This document shows positions 12,916 through 24,311 of a stretch of 64,000 nt of DNA, piece after piece. Position numbers and translations under genes: made by a program. Position 1 is the first letter of the stretch; each line of letters opens with the position of its first letter. The DNA is taken from NCBI RefSeq assembly GCF_000220395.1, contig NW_004086446.1, forward strand, positions 1 to 64,000, written 5' to 3'. The notes under the pieces were generated by a model. The model was not told where the DNA came from, did no database searches, and saw nothing but the letters and a program-made list of their open reading frames with translations. The DNA is from Ichthyophthirius multifiliis. Taxonomy: Eukaryota > Ciliophora > Oligohymenophorea > Hymenostomatida.

Positions 12916-13875
12916 ATTTATTAATTAATTATTTTATATTAAAATTATCTATATATTTTATTATTTTTTTTAACTTTTTATACTAAAATTTATACTTTTT
13001 TTTATTTTATAATCATTTATTTTTTAATTTACGTATTAAAAATAGATATTTAATTATGAATTTTTTTTTTCTTTCTTTTATTTATATTAACTCATTTAAA
13101 TTAAGCAGTATAATTTTAAAAGTATTTTTATTTAAAATAATTAAAATACAATTTTATTTAATATTATGAATTAAAATAAAATAAAATAAAATAAAAGGAT
13201 TTTATTAAAAAAATTTAAATATATATTAAAAATTAAATATCAATTATATTTTTTTTTCACTTTTATTTTTGTTTAAAGGTTGAGTATTTTATCAAAAAAA
13301 AATACTGTGAAAACATAAAAATCTATAAATAAGTAATATTGAATAGAGAATTAAAATTTTTATGTTATATAATTAATTATAATATTTTAATACAGTTGAA
13401 TCCGTTTATTATAAAAATCACACATTAATTAAAAATCAAAAAACTTATAATAAACTATTACATAAGATTTTAATTCTAATAAAATATTTACAAAAATAAT
13501 TTTATATCAAATTTAATTTATAATAATCTTTGTTTATATAGAATTTATTAAAAAATAAATTAACTCAAACATATATAACAATAAACAAGAAATAAAACAA
13601 TAATATAAACTAATTAAATGAATATAAAATAATAATTACATAAAGTTATTTATTAAAAATATAAATTATTACAATATATATTTAATAAAATATATTATTA
13701 AGTATTTTTTATTTTTACTAATGAATAAATAATAATTATTAGAAATTTAATGATTTTTCGTTTATTTAATATTTAAATATATATGAAAAATAAATAATAC
13801 ATTAAAATTAAAAATTTATATAACTCATAATTATATATAGAAAAAACAATTAATATAAAAAATTATAAATAAAGT
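12916..13875. other. Intergenic region
   Basis: About 1 kb of A/T-rich DNA between two + strand genes. No coding-like frame and no structured repeat beyond short A/T runs was seen. Confidence 0.6.
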
Positions 13876-16800
13876 ATGAATAAAAAAGAAAATAATGAGT
13901 ATTTCAAAAAGCAAATATTAGTATCATAAAGTTTGAAAAGTTCAATAAGATATTATGTTAATAATGCCTTAAATGAGATGAAAAGACGTTTTTGTTATTT
14001 TTGTTTAGCTTTTTTTTCGGTAACATTAGTTGTAACTTCAGCTGCAGTTTCCCAAAGTGTAATAGACAGGGCTCCAATAATATTTTTATAAGCCGCAGAA
14101 GGTCCAGTAGGAGAAATAGATTTTACATTAGATTCTAATTTCGAAATATTAGATCGTATATAAAATAAAATAAAATATAATATAATAATAATAAAATAAT
14201 ATAAAATAGATGGATAATATAATTCAAACTAATCATTTTTAAATTTAACAAAAATTTAAGAAATTTTAAATGACGATAGAAGTAATTAACTTACTCCAAG
14301 ATATATTGTAGTAGGAGAATCAATTTCAGACACTGAAATATCATAATGTTAAATAGACAATTCTAGTGAATTAAAAATGTTTAAATCTGTTAATAATTGT
14401 TTCTTTTATTAATAAAGTACTATATATTTCCTTGATTAATAGCAAGAGTAAAAAATTGGGGTCGGAAGAAGTTGGAAACCTCAAAATTTAAATGAAGATG
14501 AAGTTATAATACACAAATAAATGGCTACTTAATTGGGTTATTATTTTATTTTTTAAAATTAATAATAATTAATATATTATTATTTTATTACTTTAATTAG
14601 GTATAAATATAGGACAAAAAATATATTTTCGAACAAGTGGTTTTGAAAATTTTGCATTAAATATACTTGAAGAAATGTGTCAACCATATCAATAGGAAAA
14701 TATAAAATATTTCGAAGAAAATTAATATTGTAAAAATTTATATAGTGAGTTTAATTAAGTAATAAAAAATAACAAATATTAAAAAAAAAATTATATAAAG
14801 TATTAACCGAGATATTCAAAATTGGTACTTCCTTTAACGGTAAAAGGCTTTTTTGAAGATTCAGATGGAAAATTTGGAGATGTAGCGTTAGACGGATTTA
14901 TAATATCAGAATATAAAAACTTAAATAAATTAATATCAAAATATTTCGGTTTAGAAATAAAATTATTATAAAATCGTTAAGAATCAAAATATTTAAATTA
15001 TTTTAAATAAATAAATCCATATAATTATGCTTCATACGTAAAATATATAAAACATAAAAATAGAAATAAATAAAAATTAAAAATTTAATAAAATTTATAT
15101 ATATATATATATATATAAAATAAAATAAAATAAAATATTTTTTTTAAAAATATAATAAAATTTTATCAATTAAAATAAAATTATTTTAATAATATAATAA
15201 TAAAAATATATAAATTAAAATTATATATATTATAACTAAACTTCATAAAAATTAATAAAAAATTAGATTATAATGAACCTTAAAAATCGCTATGATCTAT
15301 ATTTAGACTCAAATTATGACAATATATAATATAAAGTAACAAGTGTATCATCTAATTTAGTTAAAGACTTGGGAATATATCCTATAAAAATAGACATGCC
15401 TATTTTAAAAGAACTTTCATACTAAAGTTAAGCTTCAATGTTTTTAGGGATAATTTTAAATTTGATTGTTTTTGTATTATTTATGCTCAGTGTAATGCTT
15501 TTATATAATTTATTATTAGTTTCTATAGAAACAAAAAACTTTGAGTTCGGTGTTTTACGAGTTTTAGGTTTAAATAAATTCGGCGTTGTTTGTCTTATTA
15601 TTTTCTAAAGTTTATTTTATGTCATTCCTGCTGTTATTTCCGGCTTATTAATATCAATAATACTCTTAGAAATTATAAGCAAATAATTATATTAAGTCCT
15701 TAATTTAGAAATATCTAATACTCCAACAGGAAATGCATTTGTACTCTCTCTTTTATTAGGAATTGCTATACCTTTAGTTTCTTCAATTATACCAATAAGG
15801 GAAGCTTTGAAATAAACTTTGGGGATAGCTCTTGATTAATAAAGATCGAAATCTTAAGCTATTAAAATAGATATAGATATAGAAGGAAAAAAATTTCCTT
15901 GGGGCGTAATAAGTTTTTCCTTAATAACTTCTATTTTTGGGATTTCTATATATTATTTATTGCCTTTAGCATTACTTTCACTTGATTTTGCATTACTTAT
16001 AGCTATTTTTTTTTGGATTTTAGTAGGATTATTAGTTGGATTTACTTTGTTTGCATTAAACGTGTAACATTTATTAGAAAAGTTTGTTATTATAGTCTTT
16101 TTCTTTTGGACAAAAGGCGCAATAAGAATCATCATTTAAAAAAATTTGGCTGCCCATAGAATTAAAAATAGAAGAACTGCCACCATGTATGGACTTTCGA
16201 TTGCTTTTATTATTTTTGTTTGGACTGCAATGTCTGTATAAATCGACTCTTCTGATTATTAAATTAGAAGATAAAGAGGAGTTTATATGGAAGTTACAGC
16301 AACATTGGATTATTTGGATACTGTGGCTTATGAAAATATAATTTCAAGTTAATTAATAGACTCTATAGAATCTTATTCTTGGGTTTCTGATTCTTTAGAT
16401 TTTGTATCTAAATAACTTGGTATATATTTTTATTATATTATATAAATAAAATAATTAAAAAAAGGTTATTAAAAAAATTATGTGACTCATATTGGAAGGA
16501 TATATGAATTTTATCCAAATATAGTTGCAGTTTCTCCTAATTACTTAAAGACAGTATTTTCTAGTGAGTTTTTGGATATTTATTAATCTTCTAATAGTGG
16601 TTTGGATATTGTTGAGGAATTATATACTCCAAGGGGCTCTTAATCAATGATTTTAGGGAAAAGTTAAATCGATGTTATTGGTGTTGATTTAAATTACACG
16701 AATCCAATATTGAATATTTTATATAATAATACTTTCTCAAAAACCTATTAAATGAGAGTATCTTCAATTGTTAATTAAATGCCAGGAATGACTTTTAGTA

Positions 16801-17616
16801 GTATTCCTTCAAACTAAAGAATGAGTGGAGTTGTTTCTTTTCTGACATATATGAATTTTTTAAGTGAAGATATTTAATCTTATTCTGATATTCCTATGTC
16901 TAATTTAAAACTTAAAATTAAAAGTGGAAAAGAAGGTTTTGTTTATGATACTTTAAAAAAAAATATGAATGAAAAATGTAAAAAATATATTAATATATTA
17001 TTTTTTTAAAAAAAAATCAATTAACAAAAACAACTAAAAGGTGTTATCGTTTTTCTCGCTTTTTTTTTTTAATTGAGTTTTTTAAAAAAATTACAATAAA
17101 TATAAAAAGTGATATATTATAATTATTAACATATTTAAAAAAAAAGATTTAAATGGAAAAATATGGGATTATAGAGATTATTAAAAATCTAACTAATAAT
17201 AAAAAAAGTTGATTAATTTAATTTTTTCAGTTCTAGCAATTATTGTTATGGCTTTATGTTTCTTCTCTTTAGTATCTTCCATGACAGCAAACATTTTTGA
17301 ATAAACGAAAGAAATTGCTGTATTAAGAGCTGTAGGCTTAACTAAATTTAGAATGAAAACAATTTATATTTTTGAAGCTTTTACTCTTGTTTTTAGTAGT
17401 TGCATTATGGGTATATGCATTGGAATTATTATTGGATTTACTATGAGTATGTAAAGAGCTCTTTTTACTGAATTACCTATTAAATTTACATTCCCATATT
17501 AAGTTCTTATTGTGATTTTTATTGCTTCGATTATTTGTGCTTATTTATCAACTTTTATACCCTCTAATAGAATACTTAAAAAATAAATTTCTAGTATTAT
17601 TAGAATGACTAATTGA
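13876..17616 (+). CDS. FtsX-like permease family protein (1077 aa)
   Basis: Five exons with introns 14537-14600, 15038-15266, 16420-16464 and 16978-17146; all junctions keep frame and no TGA occurs inside. There is a TM helix near residue 40-60 (FCYFCLAFFSVTLVVTSAA), then an extracytoplasmic-type domain. A first FtsX/MacB-like membrane domain follows (helices with ETKNFEFGVLRVLGLN), then further helices. After a second soluble domain comes a second FtsX domain at the C-terminus (TKEIAVLRAVGLTKFRMKT). The phrase E-x-A/G-VLRA/V-x-GL after a helix is the hallmark loop of the family. In bacteria such permeases work with an ABC ATPase in lipoprotein or peptide export; here partner and substrate are unknown. 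No ATPase gene is adjacent. Confidence 0.88.
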
Positions 17617-18068
17617 AGACATATATTTTATTATATTTAAAAAAATATTTTTTATTTATCTATAAATTAATAATGTTTCAGTTATTTTATTTTAAGAATT
17701 TATTATTATTTTAACTAAAATATTTGATAATTATAGTTCTTTGATTTTTTTAATTTAATGTTTTAAATTATAAAAATATTTATAAGATAAAAGTATTATA
17801 ATTATATTAATAAATATATAATAATTACTATGTTACCATATGAAGAATTTTTAAAATATTTTTAAAATTGATTGATTCTTTATTATATTTTCTTATAACA
17901 AAAAAACAAAAAAATAATAAAAAATTCATTTCATTTTATATTCTAAAATTAATAATTTAAAATATAAAATTATAAGTATATAATATATATAAAAAATACA
18001 TCTAAATTTTTATAATAAAAGTACAAAAATAATAAATAAAATAAGACAAATATTAAAAAAAGCAAAAA
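17617..18068. other. Intergenic spacer
   Basis: A/T-rich sequence between the permease and the acidic/WD40 locus. Nothing recognisable was seen. Confidence 0.55.
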
Positions 18069-18964
18069 ATGGAAATTGAAAACCATAAGTAAAATTTAAA
18101 AAATTAATATTTTATTTTAAATTAAAAATAAAGAACCACATAATAAGATTAATTTGATAGCGAAATAATAAATTGCTTATAATTATATTACAATGAAATT
18201 CAAAAAAAACAAGAATTTTAAGAAAAAGAATTATGGAATGACATAAATAAAGAAACAAGAAATTAAGATGATGAAATAAAAAAGGTAAAAAATAAAATAA
18301 ACGAACCAAAGATTATTAAAAAAAAAGATAATATCTTTAATTAATACAGAAAAATTAATAGGATATTTTGAACTTATGATATAATCATCAGATGATATCT
18401 TAGGAACATTAAAGTAAACTAAAAAATTAAAAAAGTATAAAAAATAAACAAATATAGTTAAAATAATAAATAAATATAAGACTAAGTTGAAGAAGACTTT
18501 ATATATGGAGGTTTAATGTTAGAAGAAATGTTGGATTAAAACAAGAATTTATTCAAAAACATATTATTAAAATACTAAATAAATATAGAAATAGATCCAG
18601 TTATAAGAACAGCAATAAAAAATGTAAAATAAATAAATAAATAAAATAAATAAAAAATAAAATAGAAATTCGATGCTGATTCTTAAATTTAAGAAAAAGA
18701 CATAGAAGATTTTTTAAAAAGATATTACAATAAATTCAATATAAAAACTACAGACGAAACATAAAAAAATGACGAAGAAGATCGCGAATCAAATTGGGAA
18801 AATAATACTAGTCAAGCGGATGATGATGTAGTTTATTTAGATGATGAACTAGTGAATGAAATGGACAATAGTTTTGACCAAAAAGAGGTATAAGTAGATG
18901 AAGAGGAAAAAAAGAAGAAGATAATGACGTATCATCAGACTAAAGTAAAGAAAAGATTGTCGAC
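18069..18964 (+). CDS. Acidic, helical N-terminal coding region leading into the WD40 gene
   Basis: Starts MEIENHKQNLKNQYFILNQK at 18069. A 43-nt intron at 18285-18327 restores a helical segment (EKLIGYFELMIQSSDDILG) that faintly resembles a GAT/TOM1-type helix bundle. A second junction at 18435-18457 can be read either as a very short 23-nt GT-AG intron or as a one-base homopolymer error. The frame then runs through YGGLMLEEMLDQNKNLFK and an acidic region (VVYLDDELVNEMD, EVQVDEEEKK). The VVYLDDELVNEMD part matches the acidic N-terminus typical of AAMP. A one-base deficit in the A-run near 18910 separates it from the WD40 frame. No TGA lies between, so it may be the N-terminus of the same protein or a separate gene run together with it. 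Confidence 0.55.
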
Positions 18965-20138
18965 ATGAGCACAAAGACCTTTTTAAAACACACAGACTTC
19001 GTTTCTACCTTAAATTTTCATCCGTAAAACCCAAATATTTTCATTTCCGGAGGTGGTGATGATATAGCAAGAACTTGGGATATAAATAATCCTGATAAAC
19101 CTCTTATAGAAATTCCTAAGCAAAATGAAACAATAGATTTTGCGAAATTCAATTTTGATGGTTCTCTTTTCGTTACAGGAGCTTTAGACGGAAGTGTGAA
19201 AGTATGGACTTCAAATGGAGAATTTAAAAAATTATTAGAAGGTCCCACTGATGAAATTAGAGTATTTTATAAAATACCCTAATATACATATAATTATATT
19301 TATTTATATAAAATAGTTCCTCAACTGGCATCCTAAAGGTAATGTTGTTATTGCAGGAAGTGCAGATAATTCAGTTTGGATGTGGAATGCAATTTCAGGT
19401 TAATATATGTCTACTTTTACAGGTCATTAATAGCCCTTAACTTGTGGATAATTTTCTCCTGACGGAAATTTAATTTTGACAGCATCAGAAGATGCATCGG
19501 TCAGAATATGGAAGCCAAAAACAGGAGAATTAATAAAAAAAATATCAGGTTAATTTTTTTTATTAAATTTATATTTTTTACTAAATTAAAAAATATATAG
19601 GTTTTGGATTTCATCAAGAATAGATTGTCTGTTTTGATATTCATCCTGTTTAATGTATATTAGCTTCAGGATCTGTTGATAAAATTGCTTGTATAAGTAA
19701 TTATTAAACAGGAAAAGTAAAATAAACAAAAATCATATGTATTTTTTAAAAAAATATTTATTAAAAAAATAGGTTTTAGGTAAAACTATTGAGCATGATG
19801 ATGGTGTTGAATCTGTTCTTTTTGATTCTAAATTAGATATTTTCTACACAGGAAGTTTAGATGGATTTGCTAGAATTTTCGATTTAAATAAAATGACTTT
19901 AAAAGATAAAATTAGCGTAGAACATTCTGTTACTAAAATGATCTTTTTAAAAGAATATAGTTTACTTGTTGTGGGTAATTGTAATGGAGAAATACATTAT
20001 TTCGATCATAGAAAAAAAGGAATTGTTGGAAAATTAACTAGTGGAAGCTCTTCTATGTTATATGATTTAGTTTAATATTAATAAAATAAGTTTTTAGCTT
20101 CTTTTGATGATGGGGCTATTAAATTATTTGAATTATGA
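18965..20138 (+). CDS. AAMP/Sqt1-like WD40 repeat protein
   Basis: Four exons (introns 19262-19316, 19549-19600, 19717-19772) give 336 residues from the Met at 18965. The repeats end in ARTWDINN, VKVWTS, VWMWNA, VRIWKP and similar blades, about seven in all. The order, with LNWHPKGNVVIAGSADNSVW in the third blade, matches angio-associated migratory cell protein and yeast Sqt1. Sqt1 chaperones ribosomal protein uL16 during 60S assembly, so a cytosolic ribosome-assembly role is likely by homology. The true start probably lies upstream in the acidic region (see 18069-18964). It ends ...IKLFEL and TGA at 20138. Confidence 0.85.
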
Positions 20139-20629
20139 TTTTTTTTTAAAAAAACTTTATGAATGTTTTTTTTTGTATTTATCAAAAAAATTTTTTATTA
20201 TTAATCAAAATATTATCTTTTTTTTTTAAGGTGGGATGTTTAGCTTATATATTTTTTTAAAAAAATTTATTATTAACTTAACTTTTATTTAATTAAAATT
20301 TAAAAAAAAAATTCTCTGAAATTAATTTAAAATAAGGAATAAATAACATTTTTTTTAAAAAATAAATAAATAATGTTGTAAAATTGTTTAAATTTAATAT
20401 TATATTTTTATATATTATATAATTATTTTTTAAAAATTTTAATAAATAATAATTATATTAATAGTAAATTAATTTTTTTCATCATAATTTAATTAAATTA
20501 ATATAATAGAATAAATGTAGACAATTCAATTTTTATAATTAAATTCTCTTTATAAAAAAAATAATTCTATAGTATTTAGTAATTAAAAAAATATAATAAA
20601 ATGAAATATTTAAAAAAAAAAAAATTAAA
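20139..20629. other. Intergenic spacer
   Basis: A/T-rich, no gene seen. Poly-A and TAAA runs immediately precede the kinase start. Confidence 0.5.
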
Positions 20630-21582
20630 ATGATTGAAAAAATAAAGTAAAAACCCCCATTTAAATATATTAAAATAATCTCTAATACACTAGAGAATTC
20701 ACCAAATGAAATTTGGATAATTCGTTCATAAAATCTTTAAAATTAATCTTCTTAAGATAACAAAAAGCAAAAAAAAAAAACGTCTCAATATTAAAACTAA
20801 CTCAAAACACATATACTTAATAAATATTAAATTTATAAAAGGAATATATAATATTAAAAATCAAATTATCACACACTAACGTTATAAACCCTTTAAATTT
20901 TCATATTGATGTATTACATCCAATATATAAAAATACATATTGCTGTGGAATAGAAATGCTATTATATAAATATGATTGTGTAACCTTATTATAAAAATAT
21001 GAAAATAATATTCCTTTATAAAAAATATGAATTTCTATCATTTAATTAACATCGGCATTATAACATATACACGATTAAAAAATTGCACATAATGATATTA
21101 AACTAGATAACATATTCTTTAAATAGGATAATTTTTATATTGCCGATTTCGGTTTAGCATCTTCAACTAATGTGTAAAATTTCGATTATTTTTCACTTTT
21201 TTCTAATAGAAATTTAACTTTTTAACCTCCTGAAGTACATTATATGATTAAAGATTAAAACTATTCTTAATATATATAGTTATAAAAAGCTGATATTTAT
21301 TCTTTGGGAATGGTTTTTTTCGTTCTTTTCTTTGGATAATATCCCAAAATGAATATTACACCTTCCCTTAAAGATCCTATATATAAATTTGTTATAAAAA
21401 ATGAACCTGAATAATTGCTTTAGTAAATTAAAAATAAAAGAAGTCAAGAACTACAAAAAAATTAGGTTATTTAAATTATTGATATTCTTATTAATATGAT
21501 GCATTAGGATTGCAATAAAAGATGGAAATTATAATAAGTTACTGAAGCTTTTAGTAATTTAAAGTTTTTAATTTAAAAATGA
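20630..21582 (+). CDS. Protein kinase, frame disrupted and containing an in-frame TGA
   Basis: The catalytic lobe is clear: HIHDQKIAHNDIKLDNIFF (catalytic loop with HND in place of HRD), IADFGLASS (DFG), QPPEVHYM (APE-like), DIYSLGMVFFVLFFGQYP (helix F). Upstream are YCCGIEMLLYKYDCVTLL and HTNVINPLNF, the usual alpha-C/beta-5 area. The N-lobe start MIEKIKQKPPFKYIKI is in another frame, so a one-base break falls near 20860-20880. A TGA at 21028-21030 interrupts the E-helix in IPLQKI-stop-ISIIQLTSALQH, where NEK-type and related kinases usually carry Trp. Stop is TGA at 21580. HND replaces the RD arginine, so it is not an RD kinase. It could be a pseudogene or a readthrough gene. Confidence 0.7.
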
Positions 21583-22391
21583 ATACTTTTCTTAAGAATT
21601 ATAGATAAAAGGTTTTATGAAATATTTTATATATTATTTAGAATTTTAAATTAAATAATAATTAGATTTTTATTAATATAAAATTAACTTAAATAAATAC
21701 TTAATTTAAATAAAAACAAAATATAAATATATAATATATATATTTTAAAAATAATAATTTATTCTAATATTAAAATTTCTTAAAATATATGATTATTATA
21801 TATTTTTTTTTAAAAAAATTAATTTATTAAAGACAAAATAATTGATTTCAAATAAAATTTATTTTATAATGTTTAAAATATGATAGAAATTAAAAAAATA
21901 TTTATATAATAATTAAATAATTTAAATTAATTATATAATTAAGATTTAAAAAAAATTATAATTAAAAAATAATCAAATAATAAGGTTTTCTATATTATTA
22001 TTTATTAAATTTGTTCAAACAAATTTTAGATTTTTTTTATAATTTAATTATTTTTTATTTTTATTAGTTTTATATTTATGAAAATTAGATTATAATATAT
22101 ATAAATATATAAAAAATAATTAATTTTTTTTTTTTAATATTTAATTAAATATAAAAGCTACTATTTTGAACAACAAAAATAATAATCTTTAAAAGTGATA
22201 AAAAAAAACTACCAGAAACTAAAAAAAAAAAAAAAATAGAATAAAAAATAATATTATAAATTACTAATAATAAATTTATAAATAAATAAAAAAGAGGTAA
22301 AAAATTTAAATTGACCAAAAAAAATATGAAAAAACTAAATAAAATAAGAGATTAATTAAAATAAACATTATTTATAAATTTAGACCGTAAA
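21583..22391. other. Intergenic region
   Basis: About 0.8 kb of A/T-rich DNA between two kinase genes on the same strand. No coding frame is supported. Confidence 0.55.
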
Positions 22392-23960
22392 ATGAATATA
22401 AACGAGCAAGAATATAAAGAAATTCTCCAAATAATAACTCAAAATTAATATTATCCGTCTACTGAATAATAAAAATCTCCCAAAATAAACAACCGATTAA
22501 AAAAATTCGAAGAAACTTATACTATAGAAAATATAATAGGCTAAGGAAGTCATGCAATAGTTAAATTATGTAGAAATAAATTAAGCAATAAAATATATGC
22601 CGTAAAAATAATAAAGGATGGTGATATAGAGAAAATATCAGGAGTAATATAATCATTTAAAATAGCAAAAAATCTCAATCACCCAAACATAATAAAGCCA
22701 CAAGAATTATATATAAACCAAAATACACACAATATATATTATGTAATGGAATATTGTCCCTATTAATCATTAAAAAAATACCTTAAAGATTAAACTAAAT
22801 AAATTTTAACTGAAAAAATGTCCAAGAATATTATAAAAAATATTCTCTAAGCTGTTTTATATTTACATAATTAAGGCATTTGTCATAGAGATTTAAAACC
22901 CGATAATATACTTGTTAGTGAGTTTTTTGATATTGTTAAAATTATAGATTTTGAAGTTTCCAAAAAATTCTAAAATGCGTATAAAAAATAAGAAATGTGG
23001 ACTGGTACAGGAACTCTATATTATAAAGCTCCAGAAATCTTCTTTTCTACAGGATATTGTGAAAAGATAGATATTTGGTCAATAGGAATAATTACTTTTT
23101 AACTTTTTACTGGAAAACTACCCTTTATTTCAGAATATTTAAGTGATACAATCGAATAAATAACCAATGTTTAATTGAAAGATGAAGATTTATAAAATTT
23201 AACATCGATTTAGAAAGATTTTGTCAAAAGACTATTAAAAAAAAACCCAAAAGAAAGATTATCGGCAAAAGAAGCCCTTTTACATCCTTGGTTTATTAAA
23301 GACAAACTCGATGTTTTTGAAAATATTTAAATTTAGTTTTTCAAAAGTTAATGCTTGTAAAGAAATTTAGAGTTTTTTGATTAGAAAAAGAATAGTAATT
23401 ATATAATAAACGAAGGTGATTATAAAAAAGACTATTTAAAAGAAGAAGAATATAGAAACAAAATTTAAGCATTCAAAAAAAAAATACTAACCCTAGAAGG
23501 AAAAAACTGGGATGAAATTATCCATGTTGTGAAAAAAAAGGATAATTTTAATGTCGTTTCAAAACTAAGACTTAAATTATTGAAAGAAAAATACGAAAAT
23601 AACGAAAATTTAAATAATAATATTATTCGCTCTGAAGAATTTTTGGAAAAATAAGAAGAAGAAATTTTGCATTCAAATGCCTACGAATAATTTTTCAGAC
23701 TTAAAAGTTAAAATTAAATATAGTTTTTGAGTAAAAAACTTAGTGAAGATTTTACTTCTTAAGAAACTTTTAATTCTCTTAAAAAAAAAAAGTCGTAAGA
23801 AATCTATAAAAATAAATATTCTTATAAAAAAAGTAGCGATAATAAATACGGAGAAAATTTATTTAATAGCAATGAAAATAATTTTAAAATTATGGTTGAA
23901 GACAATAATAATTATTTTAATTTTGGAGCCAGCCTTGAATGTAATTAAAATTTAATTTGA
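22392..23960 (+). CDS. CAMK-like Ser/Thr protein kinase with DFE in place of DFG
   Basis: Intronless, 522 residues, no frame break. Kinase domain from about residue 43 to 305: glycine loop IGQGSHAIVKL, ATP lysine in YAVKIIK, MEYCPYQSLKKYL, catalytic loop CHRDLKPDNILV, then IIDFEVSKKF, TLYYKAPEIFF, IDIWSIGIITF and HPWF at the end. In the metal-binding motif Gly is replaced by Glu (GAA instead of GGA), which is rare and could lower or alter activity. HRD and the invariant Lys are intact. The C-terminal 200 residues are charged and Asn-rich, with coiled stretches typical of ciliate CDPK/CAMK relatives, but I see no EF-hand. Context gives no partner. Confidence 0.88.
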
Positions 23961-24311
23961 TTTTTTTTTATTCTTTAATTTAAAAAAATATTAAAATTTA
24001 TTTAATTTTTTTTTTATAAATATATATTTTATTTTGTGTGTATGTATGTTAAGTTTTAATTATTATATTGGTAAAATTTTAAAATATTTTTAGATTTTTT
24101 TTTAATTATAATTTATTAAAGTTTTATTATTTAAAATTATTTTTTTTATTATAATAAATTTCAATATCGTATATATATATATATATATATATTTTAATAA
24201 TAATTATATAAATGTTTCAAAAAATAAAAAAAATTTAAAAAAAAATAATAGTTTATTTATTTAAAGAAAAAATATATAATTTTATATTTAATTCAAAAAA
24301 TAAATAAAAAA
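23961..24311. other. Intergenic spacer with TA microsatellite
   Basis: A/T-rich; a TA repeat of about 11 units lies at 24168-24192. No gene. Confidence 0.6.
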
